A stretch of 7,684 nt of DNA. Origin: JBBRLG01 sp038231495 (lineage in GTDB: Bacteria; Planctomycetota; Planctomycetia; Gemmatales; Gemmataceae). Every line of letters starts with the position of its first letter. Position 1 is the stretch's first letter. The stretch spans positions 1 through 7,684 of the forward strand of contig JBBRLG010000371.1 in assembly GCA_038231495.1 (NCBI GenBank), in the 5' to 3' direction. The notes under the pieces are model-generated. The model was not told the DNA's origin. It saw nothing but the letters and a program-made list of their open reading frames with translations, and made no database searches. Of this stretch, positions 1-5,742 are shown in pieces. Made by a program: the position numbers and the translations under genes.

Positions 1-47
1 CCGACCTCCCGAAAACGCGCCGCAATCACTCCTGGAACTTGCGGTAA
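1..47 (+). CDS. Possible C-terminal tail of an upstream gene
   Basis: The third forward frame is open from the window edge and ends with TAA at 45-47. It reads DLPKTRRNHSWNLR. Two GC-rich hairpins start 7 bases later, which fits the end of a transcribed gene. Fourteen residues are too few to name a family. In planctomycetes the gene before a DUF1501 gene is often a DUF1549/DUF1553 protein, but nothing here identifies it as one. The other forward frames also stay open for some distance, so the frame choice rests only on the hairpins that follow. Confidence 0.2.
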   Translation, partial: DLPKTRRNHSWNLR

Positions 48-54
48 GCCCGTC

Positions 55-76
55 GCCGGGGCAGCATGGCCCCGGC
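55..76. repeat. Small GC hairpin
   Basis: GCCGGGGC at 55-62 and GCCCCGGC at 69-76 form a perfect 8-bp stem around a 6-base loop. It lies between the possible upstream stop codon (47) and a larger hairpin at 90-131. There is no T-run, so a simple intrinsic terminator is not shown. Confidence 0.4.
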
Positions 77-89
77 GGCCAGCATCCCT

Positions 90-131
90 CACACCGGCGG
101 CGGTCTGGCTGGTCAGACCGCCGCCGGTGTG
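90..131. terminator. Perfect 18-bp hairpin, terminator-like
   Basis: Bases 90-107 and 114-131 are exact reverse complements (18 bp) around the 6-base loop GCTGGT. This is the longest perfect stem in the first 500 bases. It is GC-rich and lacks a following T-tract, so it may be a factor-dependent terminator, an RNA 3'-end stabiliser, or a protein-binding palindrome. The stem is seen directly; the function is inferred from its place after a possible gene end. Confidence 0.45.
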
Positions 132-150
132 CCCGCTGTAGTTAACTGCT

Positions 151-176
151 TGAAGGTAAAAGGTGAAGGTAAAAGG
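151..176. repeat. 13-bp tandem duplication
   Basis: TGAAGGTAAAAGG occurs twice in a row, at 151-163 and 164-176, with no mismatch. It lies in noncoding DNA just before a second short duplication and a decayed ClpC fragment. This suggests local replication slippage or repair scarring. Confidence 0.85.
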
Positions 177-184
177 GACGCATC

Positions 185-212
185 TATTTAATTGCGCTAT
201 TATTTAATTGCG
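185..212. repeat. 12-bp direct repeat with period 16
   Basis: TATTTAATTGCG occurs at 185-196 and 201-212, separated by CTAT. This AT-rich patch contrasts with the GC-rich surroundings and directly abuts the start of the ClpC-like fragment at 213, so the junction of the fragment coincides with the end of the second repeat copy. Confidence 0.8.
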
Positions 213-324
213 ACGAGCCTGGATTACGGTGCGCGTCCCCTTGCGTCGGGCGATCGAGCATTATCTGGAAGATCCGCTGGCGGAAGACCTGCTCCGCGGC
301 AACTTCGTCGGCAAGGACACGATC
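213..324 (+). pseudogene. clpC: ClpC-type chaperone C-terminal remnant, frameshifted
   Basis: Translation of 213-239 gives TSLDYGARP. After one extra C (CCCC at 237-240) the next frame gives LRRAIEHYLEDPLAEDLLRG and then GKDTI. Together these match the conserved small-domain end of ClpC/ClpB AAA+ unfoldases (pattern DYGARPLRRAIE..EDPLAE.LLRG). EDPLAEDLLRG favours ClpC over ClpB. A working gene would need more than 2 kb upstream, which is absent; the homology starts abruptly after the AT-rich direct repeat and fades after GKDTI. It has no start of its own in this frame pair. I read it as a duplicated or transferred scrap of the 3' end of a clpC gene, now dead. Confidence 0.8.
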
Positions 325-393
325 AACCTTTGCGTCGGCTTCCGCTTTTTACCTCCAGACGGTAGGGCGGCGCGTAAAAACCCGATTTGGGGT

Positions 394-422
394 TTGACCG
401 CGCGTCCGCAAGCGGTTACGCT
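394..422 (+). promoter_or_regulatory. Weak sigma70-like promoter for the DUF1501 gene
   Basis: TTGACC (394-399) and TACGCT (417-422) are separated by 17 bases. The -35 matches 5 of 6 consensus bases and the -10 only 3 of 6. It lies about 110 bases before the chosen start codon. The spacer contains the palindromic word CCGCAAGCGG (406-415). The weak -10 makes this tentative. Confidence 0.25.
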
Positions 423-532
423 TGCAAGTAGTGTTGTTCCCAGGGGGGCGTCCCGACGCTCGTTGCAGACCCACTTCCCACCACAACCGGGTCCATCGCG
501 GCGAGTCGCGCGGGGCATCAATGGAGCGTCTC

Positions 533-1837
533 ATGTTCAACTACTTCGGGTCCCGCACCGGGACCAAGTGCGACGGCAGTTCGCGCCGCGACTTCCTCAA
601 AGTCGGGGCGCTCGGCCTCGGCGGGCTTATGCTGCCCGACCTGCTGCGTGCCCGCGCCGCGGCGGCGGCCGACGGCAAGCCCACCCGCAAAACCTCGGTC
701 GTCTGGCTCTGGCTGGGCGGCGGTCCCACCCAGATCGAAACCTTCGATCCCAAAATGTCCGCACCCGTCGAGTTCCGCAGCACGGTCGGCGCGGTCAAAA
801 CGAGCCTGCCCGGCGTGGAGTTTGGCGGCGTCTTCCCCGAAATGGCCAAGGTTGCCGACAAGCTGGCGGTCGTGCGCTCGTTCGCGCACAATAACTCCGG
901 CCACGGCGGCGGCACCCACTGGGTGATGACCGGCTACGACTTTGCCGGCGCCGACAACAACATGCCGCCAATCAAGCCCGGCATCGGCTCAATCGTGGCC
1001 CGGCACCGCGGCGCCAACAACCCGCAGACCGGGTTGCCGACCTATGTGCGGCTCAACGGCATCCTCGGCGACGGCCCGTCGTGGCTGGGTTCGCCCTATG
1101 CCCCGTTCGACGTGGGCGGCAACGCCCGCACGAACATGAATATGAAGGTGACGCTCGACAACCTGGGCGACCGCCGGTCGCTGCTCAAGGGTTTTGACCA
1201 GGTCAACCGCGACCTGGACCGCAGCGGCCAGATGTCCGGCCTGGACAGCTTTGAACAACAGGCGTTCGACCTGATCCTGAGCCGGGCGCGCGAGACGTTC
1301 GACGTAAACAAGGAAGACCCGCGCACCCGCGACCGTTACGGCAAAGGCCTGGGCGAGCAGCTGTTGATGGCCCGGCGTTTGTGCGAAGCGGGGGTGGGGT
1401 TCGTGACGATCCAGCACGGCGGCTGGGACATGCACGGCGGCATCGCCAACGCGATGAAGACGACGGCACCGGCAGTGGACCACGCGGTGGCGGCCTTCAT
1501 CGAGGACACGACCGCGCGCGGCCTGGACGAGGACGTTTTGTTGGTGGTGACGGGCGAGTTCGGCCGGACGCCGCGTATCAACGGCGGCGCGGGCCGCGAC
1601 CACTGGGCGCCGCTTTCGACGCTGGCGCTGGCGGGCGGCGGCCTCAAGATGGGCCAGGTGGTCGGCGAATCGAACGCCAAGGCCGAAATCCCCAAGACGA
1701 CGCCGATCACGCCGCAGCACCTGCTGGCGACGGTGTTCCACGTCCTGGGTCTGCCGCAGGACTTGCACTACAAAGACCAAACGAGTCGCCCGGTGCCGAT
1801 GGTCGATGGCGGCAAACCGATTGCCGAGCTAATCTAA
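533..1837 (+). CDS. Tat-exported DUF1501 protein (alkaline-phosphatase/sulfatase-like fold)
   Basis: A 434-residue protein of the DUF1501 family, abundant in planctomycetes and built on an alkaline phosphatase/sulfatase-like fold; the substrate is unknown. Residues 17-23 read SRRDFLK, a twin-arginine (Tat) signal, followed by a glycine- and leucine-rich stretch and an alanine-rich cleavage region (about 42-46), so folded export to the periplasm is expected. Family blocks follow in order: WLGGGPTQIETFDPK near 62-76, an HNNSGHGGG block, GGWDMHGG at 296-303, GEFGRTP at 341-347 and GRDHW at 354-358; the Asp and His residues of these blocks are the likely metal ligands. I start at ATG 533 because GGAG lies 6 bases upstream (523-526). 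An in-frame ATG at 521 would add four residues but has a poorer ribosome site. DUF1501 genes commonly pair with DUF1549/DUF1553 genes; none is seen here. A palindromic repeat starts on its stop codon. Confidence 0.93.
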   Translation: MFNYFGSRTGTKCDGSSRRDFLKVGALGLGGLMLPDLLRARAAAAADGKPTRKTSVVWLWLGGGPTQIETFDPKMSAPVEFRSTVGAVKTSLPGVEFGGVFPEMAKVADKLAVVRSFAHNNSGHGGGTHWVMTGYDFAGADNNMPPIKPGIGSIVARHRGANNPQTGLPTYVRLNGILGDGPSWLGSPYAPFDVGGNARTNMNMKVTLDNLGDRRSLLKGFDQVNRDLDRSGQMSGLDSFEQQAFDLILSRARETFDVNKEDPRTRDRYGKGLGEQLLMARRLCEAGVGFVTIQHGGWDMHGGIANAMKTTAPAVDHAVAAFIEDTTARGLDEDVLLVVTGEFGRTPRINGGAGRDHWAPLSTLALAGGGLKMGQVVGESNAKAEIPKTTPITPQHLLATVFHVLGLPQDLHYKDQTSRPVPMVDGGKPIAELI

Positions 1838-1938
1838 AAAACCACGGAATACACGGAAAACACGGAAAAAAGACCGAGAAGCAAGAGAATTAACTCTTCG
1901 TCTTTTCGGTCTTTTTTCCGTGTATTCCGTGGTTTTTT
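1836..1938. repeat. Family A palindromic repeat, copy 1 (bidirectional terminator-like)
   Basis: A 103-bp palindrome whose outer arms, 1836-1857 and 1917-1938, are perfect 22-bp reverse complements. It starts with AAAAAA, ends with TTTTTT, and carries CCACGGAATACACGG in between. A second inner pairing (1864-1877 with 1906-1919, 14 bp) can form instead of, or next to, the outer one. The left arm has an extra CACGGAAAA-type unit. The first two bases belong to the TAA of the DUF1501 gene. A-tract, stem and T-tract have the form of an intrinsic terminator readable from both strands, which suits its place between convergent genes. The same family recurs at 5779-5910. Translations of such units give spurious NHGIHGKHGKK-type peptides. 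Confidence 0.9.
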
Positions 1939-1954
1939 TGTATTGGCCTTTTCC

Positions 1955-2025
1955 CAGCCGGCCGGGTCAAAAGGGTCCGAACTTCAGGCGGCGGACGAGT
2001 TCGGGGCCCTTTTGACCCTCGGCTG
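1955..2025. repeat. Long near-continuous hairpin
   Basis: CAGCCG (1955-1960) pairs with CGGCTG (2020-2025). Then GGGTCAAAAGGG (1964-1975) pairs exactly with CCCTTTTGACCC (2007-2018). Then TCCGAACT (1976-1983) pairs with AGTTCGGG (1998-2005) apart from one G-U. The loop is 14 bases. A small bulge near 1961-1963/2019 and a single G at 2006 interrupt the helix. This is about 26 paired positions, far longer than chance would give, and it follows only 17 bases after the family A repeat. Confidence 0.75.
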
Positions 2026-2068
2026 AGACCCCGGAACACGGCCGCTCTGCAGGTGCCGTTCCGGGCGT

Positions 2069-2099
2069 CCGGGGCGGCGGGGAGCGCCAGCCGCCCCGG
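2069..2099. repeat. 10-bp perfect GC hairpin
   Basis: CCGGGGCGGC (2069-2078) and GCCGCCCCGG (2090-2099) are exact reverse complements with an 11-base loop. It is part of the hairpin cluster in the convergent gap. No T-run follows. Confidence 0.6.
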
Positions 2100-2153
2100 C
2101 ATATGCACCCTGGGCCAGACGCGGGGGCGAACCAGGCGCGACGCCCGGTTACT

Positions 2154-2215
2154 TGATGAGGGGAAAGTTCAGACCCGGAATGGAGAGAGTTCCGATCTCT
2201 CCCGACCTCATATCA
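2154..2215. repeat. Two-tier hairpin
   Basis: An outer helix ATGAGG/CCTCAT (2156-2161 with 2206-2211), extendable by TGAT/ATCA with a small bulge, encloses an inner 7-bp helix GGAGAGA/TCTCTCC (2182-2188 with 2196-2202) capped by GTTCCGA. The left side has a large internal loop of about 20 bases. This arrangement looks more like a folded RNA than a simple terminator, but no known class is recognised with confidence. Confidence 0.4.
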
Positions 2216-2339
2216 ATTCCCGTGCCGTGACAGCCGGTTGTCAGTGAAATTTTCTAACTCGTTTGAGCGGCGGTATTTAGGCGCGAGAAAATTGAAGCAT
2301 TGGCAGAGGGATAATAGGGATTGAAGTGTCGGATTCCTC

Positions 2340-2370
2340 GGCGGCGCGCCGGAATTTCCGGCGCACCGCC
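2340..2370. repeat. GC hairpin with 3-base loop
   Basis: GCGCCGGA (2346-2353) pairs with TCCGGCGC (2357-2364). After one C-A mismatch the helix continues with GGCGG/CCGCC (2340-2344 with 2366-2370). It overlaps by three bases the next hairpin (2368-2408), so the two compete or stack. Confidence 0.55.
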
Positions 2371-2408
2371 GCTTGCGGCGTTGCACCTTTTGCAAAGCCG
2401 CAAGCGGC
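2368..2408 (-). terminator. Hairpin downstream of the DUF3500 stop codon
   Basis: GCCGCTTGCGGC (2368-2379) and GCCGCAAGCGGC (2397-2408) are perfect 12-bp reverse complements. TTGCA/TGCAA (2381-2385, 2391-2395) extend the stem inside. It lies 6 bases past the stop codon of the minus-strand DUF3500 gene, the right place for a transcript end. On the minus strand each arm is of the form GCCGCTTGCGGC, and the arm nearer the gene is followed by TTT. The right arm belongs to a 19-base word that recurs after another stop codon at 4973-4991. Confidence 0.6.
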
Positions 2409-2414
2409 AAAACC

Positions 2415-3449
2415 TTAAGGCGCCTCCAGGCCGAAGTCGCCCTTGAGAGTGCGCCACGAACTGTGAATGTGATTCGCCGGGTTCTTGGCGCTGTCTTCCT
2501 GGACGTTTATAAACTCGATCACGAAGGTCGGCCCCTGCACGCGGTAGGTGTACGGCTTGCCCGGCTTGTCGTCGTCCCGGTGGAAGGCGAAATGCACCTT
2601 CTCCATGCCGGCGTCCTTGACCTCTTTCACCTCGGCCTTCGCCACCTCCGGCGGCATGCGGTCGGCATAACCCTCGACCAACTTGAGTAAAACGCCGCGC
2701 TGCTTTTCGGTCATCTTCGCGGCGGGCAGGCCGACCGGGTCGCCGACGTTCGGCTTCGGCTTGCCTTGCTCGATCTCCGGGAACTGCTTGGGCTGCGACG
2801 CCACCTTCCGCTGGTCGTCGTCCAGCGAGGCGAACAGGTCGCGCGCGTTGTCCTCCGCTTCGGGCAGGGTGCGTAAGCCTTTTTTCTCGCCCGCGGCGAC
2901 GACTGCCGGGTTGGAGCCGAAGAACGCCGGCGTCGTACTGACCAGCTTGCCGTCCTTGAACGTGAAGTTTAACGACAGGTGGTGGCCCTCAACCCGCCAG
3001 CCCCAATCGCCCTTTTTGCCGGGCGTGCCGAAAACGGTGAAGAAGTACCATTCCGGGTTGCGGACGTTCGCGCCGTTCTTCTCCAACTCGCGCAGGATCA
3101 ACTCCAGGCTCATGATGGTGCTGGCCTTCGTGAAGCCCTCGGCGCTCGTGCCCGCCTTGAGCAGTTCCTTGGCCTTCTCCTTTTGCTCGGCATTCATCTC
3201 TTCGAGGGTCAGCCCCTTGCGCAAGGGCTTGCCCTTCTCTTGCAGCGGCACGAAGTTCCAGTTGGTGCGTTCTTTGCTATCGAAGGCGTAGACCGCCTTA
3301 TCCTTTTGTTCCTTGGTGAGGCCGTCCACGAACTTCTCGGCCGCCGCGGTCATCTTCGACTGGGCAGACTCGGTTTCCTGGCTGACGTAGGCCGCCCCGG
3401 CCAGGCCGGCCACGGTCAAGAGCGCGAGCAGCAAACGGCGTCGGGTCAT
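2415..3449 (-). CDS. Secreted DUF3500 family protein
   Basis: A 344-residue protein of the DUF3500 family. Family function is not known to me with certainty. It starts MTRRRLLLALLTVAGLAGAA: a basic start, then a hydrophobic run to about residue 22, a Sec-type signal peptide, so the mature protein is likely periplasmic or extracytoplasmic. The family marks are WRVEGHH at 151-157, in a segment that continues as strand-like LSLNFTF, an RVQGPTFVIEF segment at 303-313, and NHIHSSWR at 326-333 followed by DFG near the end. The clustered histidines (156, 157, 327, 329) suggest a metal or active site, by inference. The frame is open upstream to 3809, but that stretch crosses the family B repeat and the FHA gene, so I take ATG at 3449, which has a G-rich (GGGGGGTG) ribosome-site-like stretch just before it. 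It ends in a hairpin at 2368-2408. Confidence 0.88.
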   Translation of the reverse strand: MTRRRLLLALLTVAGLAGAAYVSQETESAQSKMTAAAEKFVDGLTKEQKDKAVYAFDSKERTNWNFVPLQEKGKPLRKGLTLEEMNAEQKEKAKELLKAGTSAEGFTKASTIMSLELILRELEKNGANVRNPEWYFFTVFGTPGKKGDWGWRVEGHHLSLNFTFKDGKLVSTTPAFFGSNPAVVAAGEKKGLRTLPEAEDNARDLFASLDDDQRKVASQPKQFPEIEQGKPKPNVGDPVGLPAAKMTEKQRGVLLKLVEGYADRMPPEVAKAEVKEVKDAGMEKVHFAFHRDDDKPGKPYTYRVQGPTFVIEFINVQEDSAKNPANHIHSSWRTLKGDFGLEAP

Positions 3450-3499
3450 TGCTACACCCCCCGTGAGAAAGAACGGTACTTCCTGGACCTGGATAAGAT

Positions 3500-3603
3500 A
3501 ACAAAAACCGCACGCAAAGGCGCAGAGGTGCAGAGAAATTCCGCAGAGAAAAGCAAAGCATTTTTCTCTGCGCCTTTGCGCCTCTGCGTGAGGTATTTTT
3601 GAC
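3500..3603. repeat. Family B palindromic repeat
   Basis: The outer arms 3511-3536 and 3565-3590 are 26-bp reverse complements with 3 mismatches, built from CGCAAAGGCGCAGAGG-type words. An inner perfect 10-bp stem GCAGAGAAAA/TTTTCTCTGC (3543-3552 with 3562-3571) has a 9-base loop. Outside the arms, CAAAAACCG on the left and the complement of AGGTATTTTTGACC on the right are loosely symmetric, so the full unit is about 100 bp. It ends against the TAG of the FHA gene (3604-3606), between that gene and the DUF3500 gene. It shares no sequence with family A but has the same design. Its reading frames give the LTQRRKGAEKN/SAPLRLCVR kind of peptide, which I treat as noncoding. Confidence 0.88.
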
Positions 3604-4122
3604 CTATTCGTGCAGGGTCTGCGTGTAGGCCGCCGGGGCGTTGGCGTCGTGGCGGGAAACGAAGATGTAGTTGCGGTCGCACATGCGCACCACGTCACCA
3701 GTGCGCAGCCGCGTGGGGCCGGCGGTCTTGTGGCCGTTGAGGAACGTGCCGTTCTTGGAGGCGGTGTCGTAGAGTTCGCAAAGCGTGGAGTGGTGGACCA
3801 GAATGGCACAATGCCGGCGGGAAACGAAAGCGTCGGCCACCACCACGTCGTTCTCGGACGAGCGTCCGACCGTGTTGATGCCGACTTTGAGGCGGTGGAC
3901 GATGTCGCCTTCCATCAGGCAGAAGTCCGTATCGACCCCCGCCTCGCGTCCCGGTTTTTCGTAGACCGTGTTGGAGCCGATGCCCAGTTCGTTAAAGCCC
4001 TGGTGCTGCTCGACGAAGACCGTTTGGTTGCCGCGGGCGTGTAACAGCAGATCGCGCGCGTGGCGGTATACTTGCCGCCGCGGCGGGTCGAGATGCACGC
4101 TGTTCAGCCGAGGGTCCATCAT
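3604..4122 (-). CDS. Small FHA-domain protein
   Basis: A 172-residue protein whose C-terminal half is a forkhead-associated domain, which binds phosphothreonine peptides, usually partners or products of Ser/Thr kinases. The signature is complete: GRSSEND at 86-92, SRRH at 101-104, and SKNGTFLNG at 122-130, followed by the RLRTGDVVRM and NYIFV strands. Residues 1-80 have no domain I recognise; residues 13-31 look helical and basic. There is no signal peptide or membrane segment, so it is probably cytoplasmic. I start at the first ATG of the pair at 4122, because GAGG lies 6 bases upstream and a good promoter at 4162-4189 would leave a short leader of about 33 bases. The longer open frame to 4179 would begin inside that promoter. 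Its binding partner is not in the window. A family B repeat abuts its stop. Confidence 0.88.
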   Translation of the reverse strand: MMDPRLNSVHLDPPRRQVYRHARDLLLHARGNQTVFVEQHQGFNELGIGSNTVYEKPGREAGVDTDFCLMEGDIVHRLKVGINTVGRSSENDVVVADAFVSRRHCAILVHHSTLCELYDTASKNGTFLNGHKTAGPTRLRTGDVVRMCDRNYIFVSRHDANAPAAYTQTLHE

Positions 4123-4161
4123 CCGGGGCCTCAGTGCAATAGACACTTTCACCCAGTCTTC

Positions 4162-4189
4162 ATCATAATCTGCTCGCACGGCACGTCAA
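4162..4189 (-). promoter_or_regulatory. Sigma70-type promoter of the FHA gene
   Basis: Read on the minus strand: TTGACG (4189-4184), a 16-base spacer, then TATGAT (4167-4162). Each hexamer matches 5 of 6 consensus bases. Transcription would start near 4155, about 33 bases before the FHA start codon. This is the best promoter match I found in the window, and it argues against the longer start at 4179. Confidence 0.6.
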
Positions 4190-4223
4190 GCAAAATTCAA
4201 CCAATTGTGGCAAATAATATCCG

Positions 4224-4251
4224 CCCACCTTACGCAGATGTGCGGGGTGGG
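4224..4251 (-). terminator. Hairpin after greA
   Basis: CCCACC (4224-4229) pairs with GGTGGG (4246-4251), and an inner CGCA/TGCG helix (4233-4236 with 4241-4244) has a GATG loop. It starts 33 bases past the greA stop codon. On the minus strand the bases that follow are AT-rich (ATATTATTTG) rather than a clean T-run, so it is a moderate terminator candidate that would separate greA from the FHA gene. Confidence 0.45.
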
Positions 4252-4284
4252 TAAGAAATTGCGTCAATCGGCGTCAGGAGGGTC

Positions 4285-4773
4285 TTAAGCCGACTTCGGA
4301 AACGAAATCTCCATAATCTCGTAGCGGAGGATACCGCGGGGTACCTTGAACTCGGCAAAATCGCCCAGTTTTTTACCCAGGAGACCCTGGCCGCGCGGGC
4401 TGGTGGTCAGAATTTTGTTGTTGTCGTAGTCTTCGTCACCGGGGCCGACGAGTTCGTAAATTTCTTCCTCGCCGGATTCCAGGTCCTTGATGCGCACGCG
4501 AGCGCCGAACACGACCGTATCGTCGGGCAGGCTGCTCTGGTCCACGATGTAGGCGCGGGCGAGCTTGTCCTTGAGCACGTCGATGCGGGCTTGCAAGTGG
4601 CCCTGGTCTTCGCGGGCGGCGTGGTACTCGGCGTTCTCGCTCAGGTCGCCCAGGGCGCGGGCGTCGGCGATGCGCTTGGCGATCTCGGTCATTTCGACGC
4701 CCATCATGCGGGCCAGGTCGCCCTTGAGCTTGTCGTAACCTTCCCGCGTCATCGGCACACGATCGTTTGCCAT
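4285..4773 (-). CDS. greA: Transcription elongation factor GreA
   Basis: A 162-residue GreA, close to the usual length of about 158. It enters the secondary channel of backtracked RNA polymerase and stimulates cleavage of the extruded RNA 3' end. The N-terminal coiled-coil hairpin (about residues 8-78) carries GDLSENAEYHAARE at 42-55; D43 and E46 at its tip are the acidic pair that coordinates the catalytic magnesium. The C-terminal FKBP-like domain follows from about 85, with the conserved SPRGQGLLGKKLGD stretch. I start at ATG 4773 (MANDRVPMT), the normal GreA beginning; a TTG 21 bases upstream would add seven residues not typical of the family. The ribosome site is unclear: AAAGG is only 2 bases from the ATG and AGGA about 11 bases away. 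It has its own terminator-like hairpin and 220 noncoding bases upstream, so it is probably a single-gene transcript. Confidence 0.96.
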   Translation of the reverse strand: MANDRVPMTREGYDKLKGDLARMMGVEMTEIAKRIADARALGDLSENAEYHAAREDQGHLQARIDVLKDKLARAYIVDQSSLPDDTVVFGARVRIKDLESGEEEIYELVGPGDEDYDNNKILTTSPRGQGLLGKKLGDFAEFKVPRGILRYEIMEISFPKSA

Positions 4774-4972
4774 AGCCTTTCGAGTCCTGTTCAAGGGAGT
4801 GCCTGCCGGGCACCCGTCCGTACCGTTCCGTCAGCCAAAGGAGCTTGGTGTCATCCCCGATCGTCGGCGGCCAACCGGGACAGGGGAGGGTAGCGCCGTT
4901 AGGCAAGGTGTATCTTGGCTGGCGATCCCCGGCTTGTAAAGGTGGATTCCGAGGATGGGCCGGTTAGGGGAC

Positions 4973-4991
4973 TTGCAAAGCCGCAAGCGGC
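4973..4991 (-). terminator. Recurrent 19-base 3'-end word after the metallopeptidase gene
   Basis: TTGCAAAGCCGCAAGCGGC lies 2 bases past the stop codon of the ImmA-like gene and is identical to 2390-2408 after the DUF3500 gene. On the minus strand it reads GCCGCTTGCGGCTTTGCAA: a short self-complementary GC helix followed by TTT, or alternatively CTTGC pairing with GCAAG. It could be a minimal terminator or a repeat protein site. Recurrence at two gene ends is seen directly; the function is inferred. Confidence 0.45.
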
Positions 4992-4993
4992 GG

Positions 4994-5707
4994 TCATTCG
5001 TCCACCACACTCCGCAATATCTCCCGTTTCCAGTCGGCCTGGTGGATCGGCCAGCCCTGCACCGTCCAACCGTTCTCGCGCACCACGCGCGGCCGGCTGT
5101 AATGGTTGACGTATTTCTGGCATTGTTTCTCCGCCTCTTCCAGTTCCTTGCGGACGCGGAACGCGTTGCTGCGTCGGCGGTGGACGTGGTCGTTATCGAC
5201 GACGGTGATGATGCACGGCGATGTCAAATCCAGCATGCGCCAGGCAACGACCTCGTGGCTCGCGGTACGGTATTTCTGCTTGAGTTCGAGCACGTCGTAG
5301 TCGAGCAGCCGGGCGTCGTCGGCAAACCAGGCCGTCGGCACGAGCAGGTGGTGGGCGAACAAATTGGCAAGCGATTCGCCCATCATGACGCGCGTCTGTT
5401 CGGGCGGCACGCCGAGGCGCTGCAACAGTTGCGGCTTGAAGTGTTCGCCGATCTCGTGGGCGACGGTCCACTGGTGGCGCTCCTCGGTCGGCTCGGGGCG
5501 CAGGAAAATTTGTTTGCGACCGCCGCCACGCTGGGCGCGGCCGCGCTGCGGCTGGCGGCGGTCCAGGCAAACGAGCATACCGAGGTGGCGTTGCGCCAGG
5601 GCGATGGCGTCCACCGGCGGCGCGACGACGCCCGCGGCGCACAACAGTTCTTCGACGACGCGATCGATGGCGTGATGGACTTCCTCGCGCGCAAGGTCTT
5701 CGGGCAT
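4994..5707 (-). CDS. ImmA/IrrE-like metallopeptidase-fold protein with HExxE
   Basis: A 237-residue cytoplasmic protein with the layout of the ImmA/IrrE (DUF955) gluzincin family, whose members include the protease that cleaves the ImmR repressor and the IrrE/PprI regulators. The helix WTVAHEIGEHF at 80-90 holds the metal motif, and ESLANLFAHHLLVP at 111-124 is the typical second helix with glutamate ligand E111. The motif reads H84-E85-I86-G87-E88-H89, so the fifth position is Glu, not the His of HExxH. This could be a variant site or a loss of activity. A basic Arg/Gly-rich segment lies at 50-64. The C-terminal part (about 150-237) is basic with a helical stretch at 184-200. I choose ATG 5707 (GGAG 7 bases upstream); the in-frame ATG at 5740 would lie inside the promoter-like sequence. 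No helix-turn-helix repressor partner is adjacent. Confidence 0.82.
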   Translation of the reverse strand: MPEDLAREEVHHAIDRVVEELLCAAGVVAPPVDAIALAQRHLGMLVCLDRRQPQRGRAQRGGGRKQIFLRPEPTEERHQWTVAHEIGEHFKPQLLQRLGVPPEQTRVMMGESLANLFAHHLLVPTAWFADDARLLDYDVLELKQKYRTASHEVVAWRMLDLTSPCIITVVDNDHVHRRRSNAFRVRKELEEAEKQCQKYVNHYSRPRVVRENGWTVQGWPIHQADWKREILRSVVDE

Positions 5708-5742
5708 GATGCCGCTCCGGAAATGGTGGGACAACCCCATCG

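Larger units (their letters stand above)
1939..2414. other. Gene-free convergent gap rich in hairpins
   Basis: The rest of the 577-bp gap between the DUF1501 gene (plus) and the DUF3500 gene (minus). I see no credible coding frame: the short open frames lack family motifs and good ribosome sites. It is packed with inverted repeats, listed separately (1955-2025, 2069-2099, 2154-2215, 2340-2370, 2368-2408), plus a weaker one in which CCGGAA at 2031-2036 can pair with TTCCGG near 2059-2064. About 2110-2150 holds another folded-looking GC-rich stretch. The part at about 2220-2335 is more AT-rich and shows no clear structure. It may be a structured noncoding RNA or a pile-up of terminator-like repeats. 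Confidence 0.5.

Noticed and set aside
989..1780. 263-residue minus-strand open frame opposite the DUF1501 gene
   Set aside because: It lies wholly within a confident DUF1501 gene, is Arg/His/Val-rich as expected of an antisense GC-rich frame, and shows no family motif.
1838..1893. Peptide of the NHGIHGKHGKK type after the DUF1501 gene
   Set aside because: It is the translation of the family A palindrome and has no independent start or domain.
2016..2045. CTGAGA-containing stretch suggestive of a TPP riboswitch
   Set aside because: The other conserved TPP segments are missing, and it sits at the 3' side of two convergent genes.
2110..2165. Possible group II intron domain V and flanking bases
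   Set aside because: The resemblance is loose, the catalytic-triad context does not fit well, and no reverse transcriptase or intron 5' end is seen. Kept only as a remark under the structured-RNA finding.
3450..3809. Upstream extension of the DUF3500 frame
   Set aside because: The extra 120 residues run through the family B palindrome and the FHA gene; a signal peptide starts exactly at the ATG at 3449.
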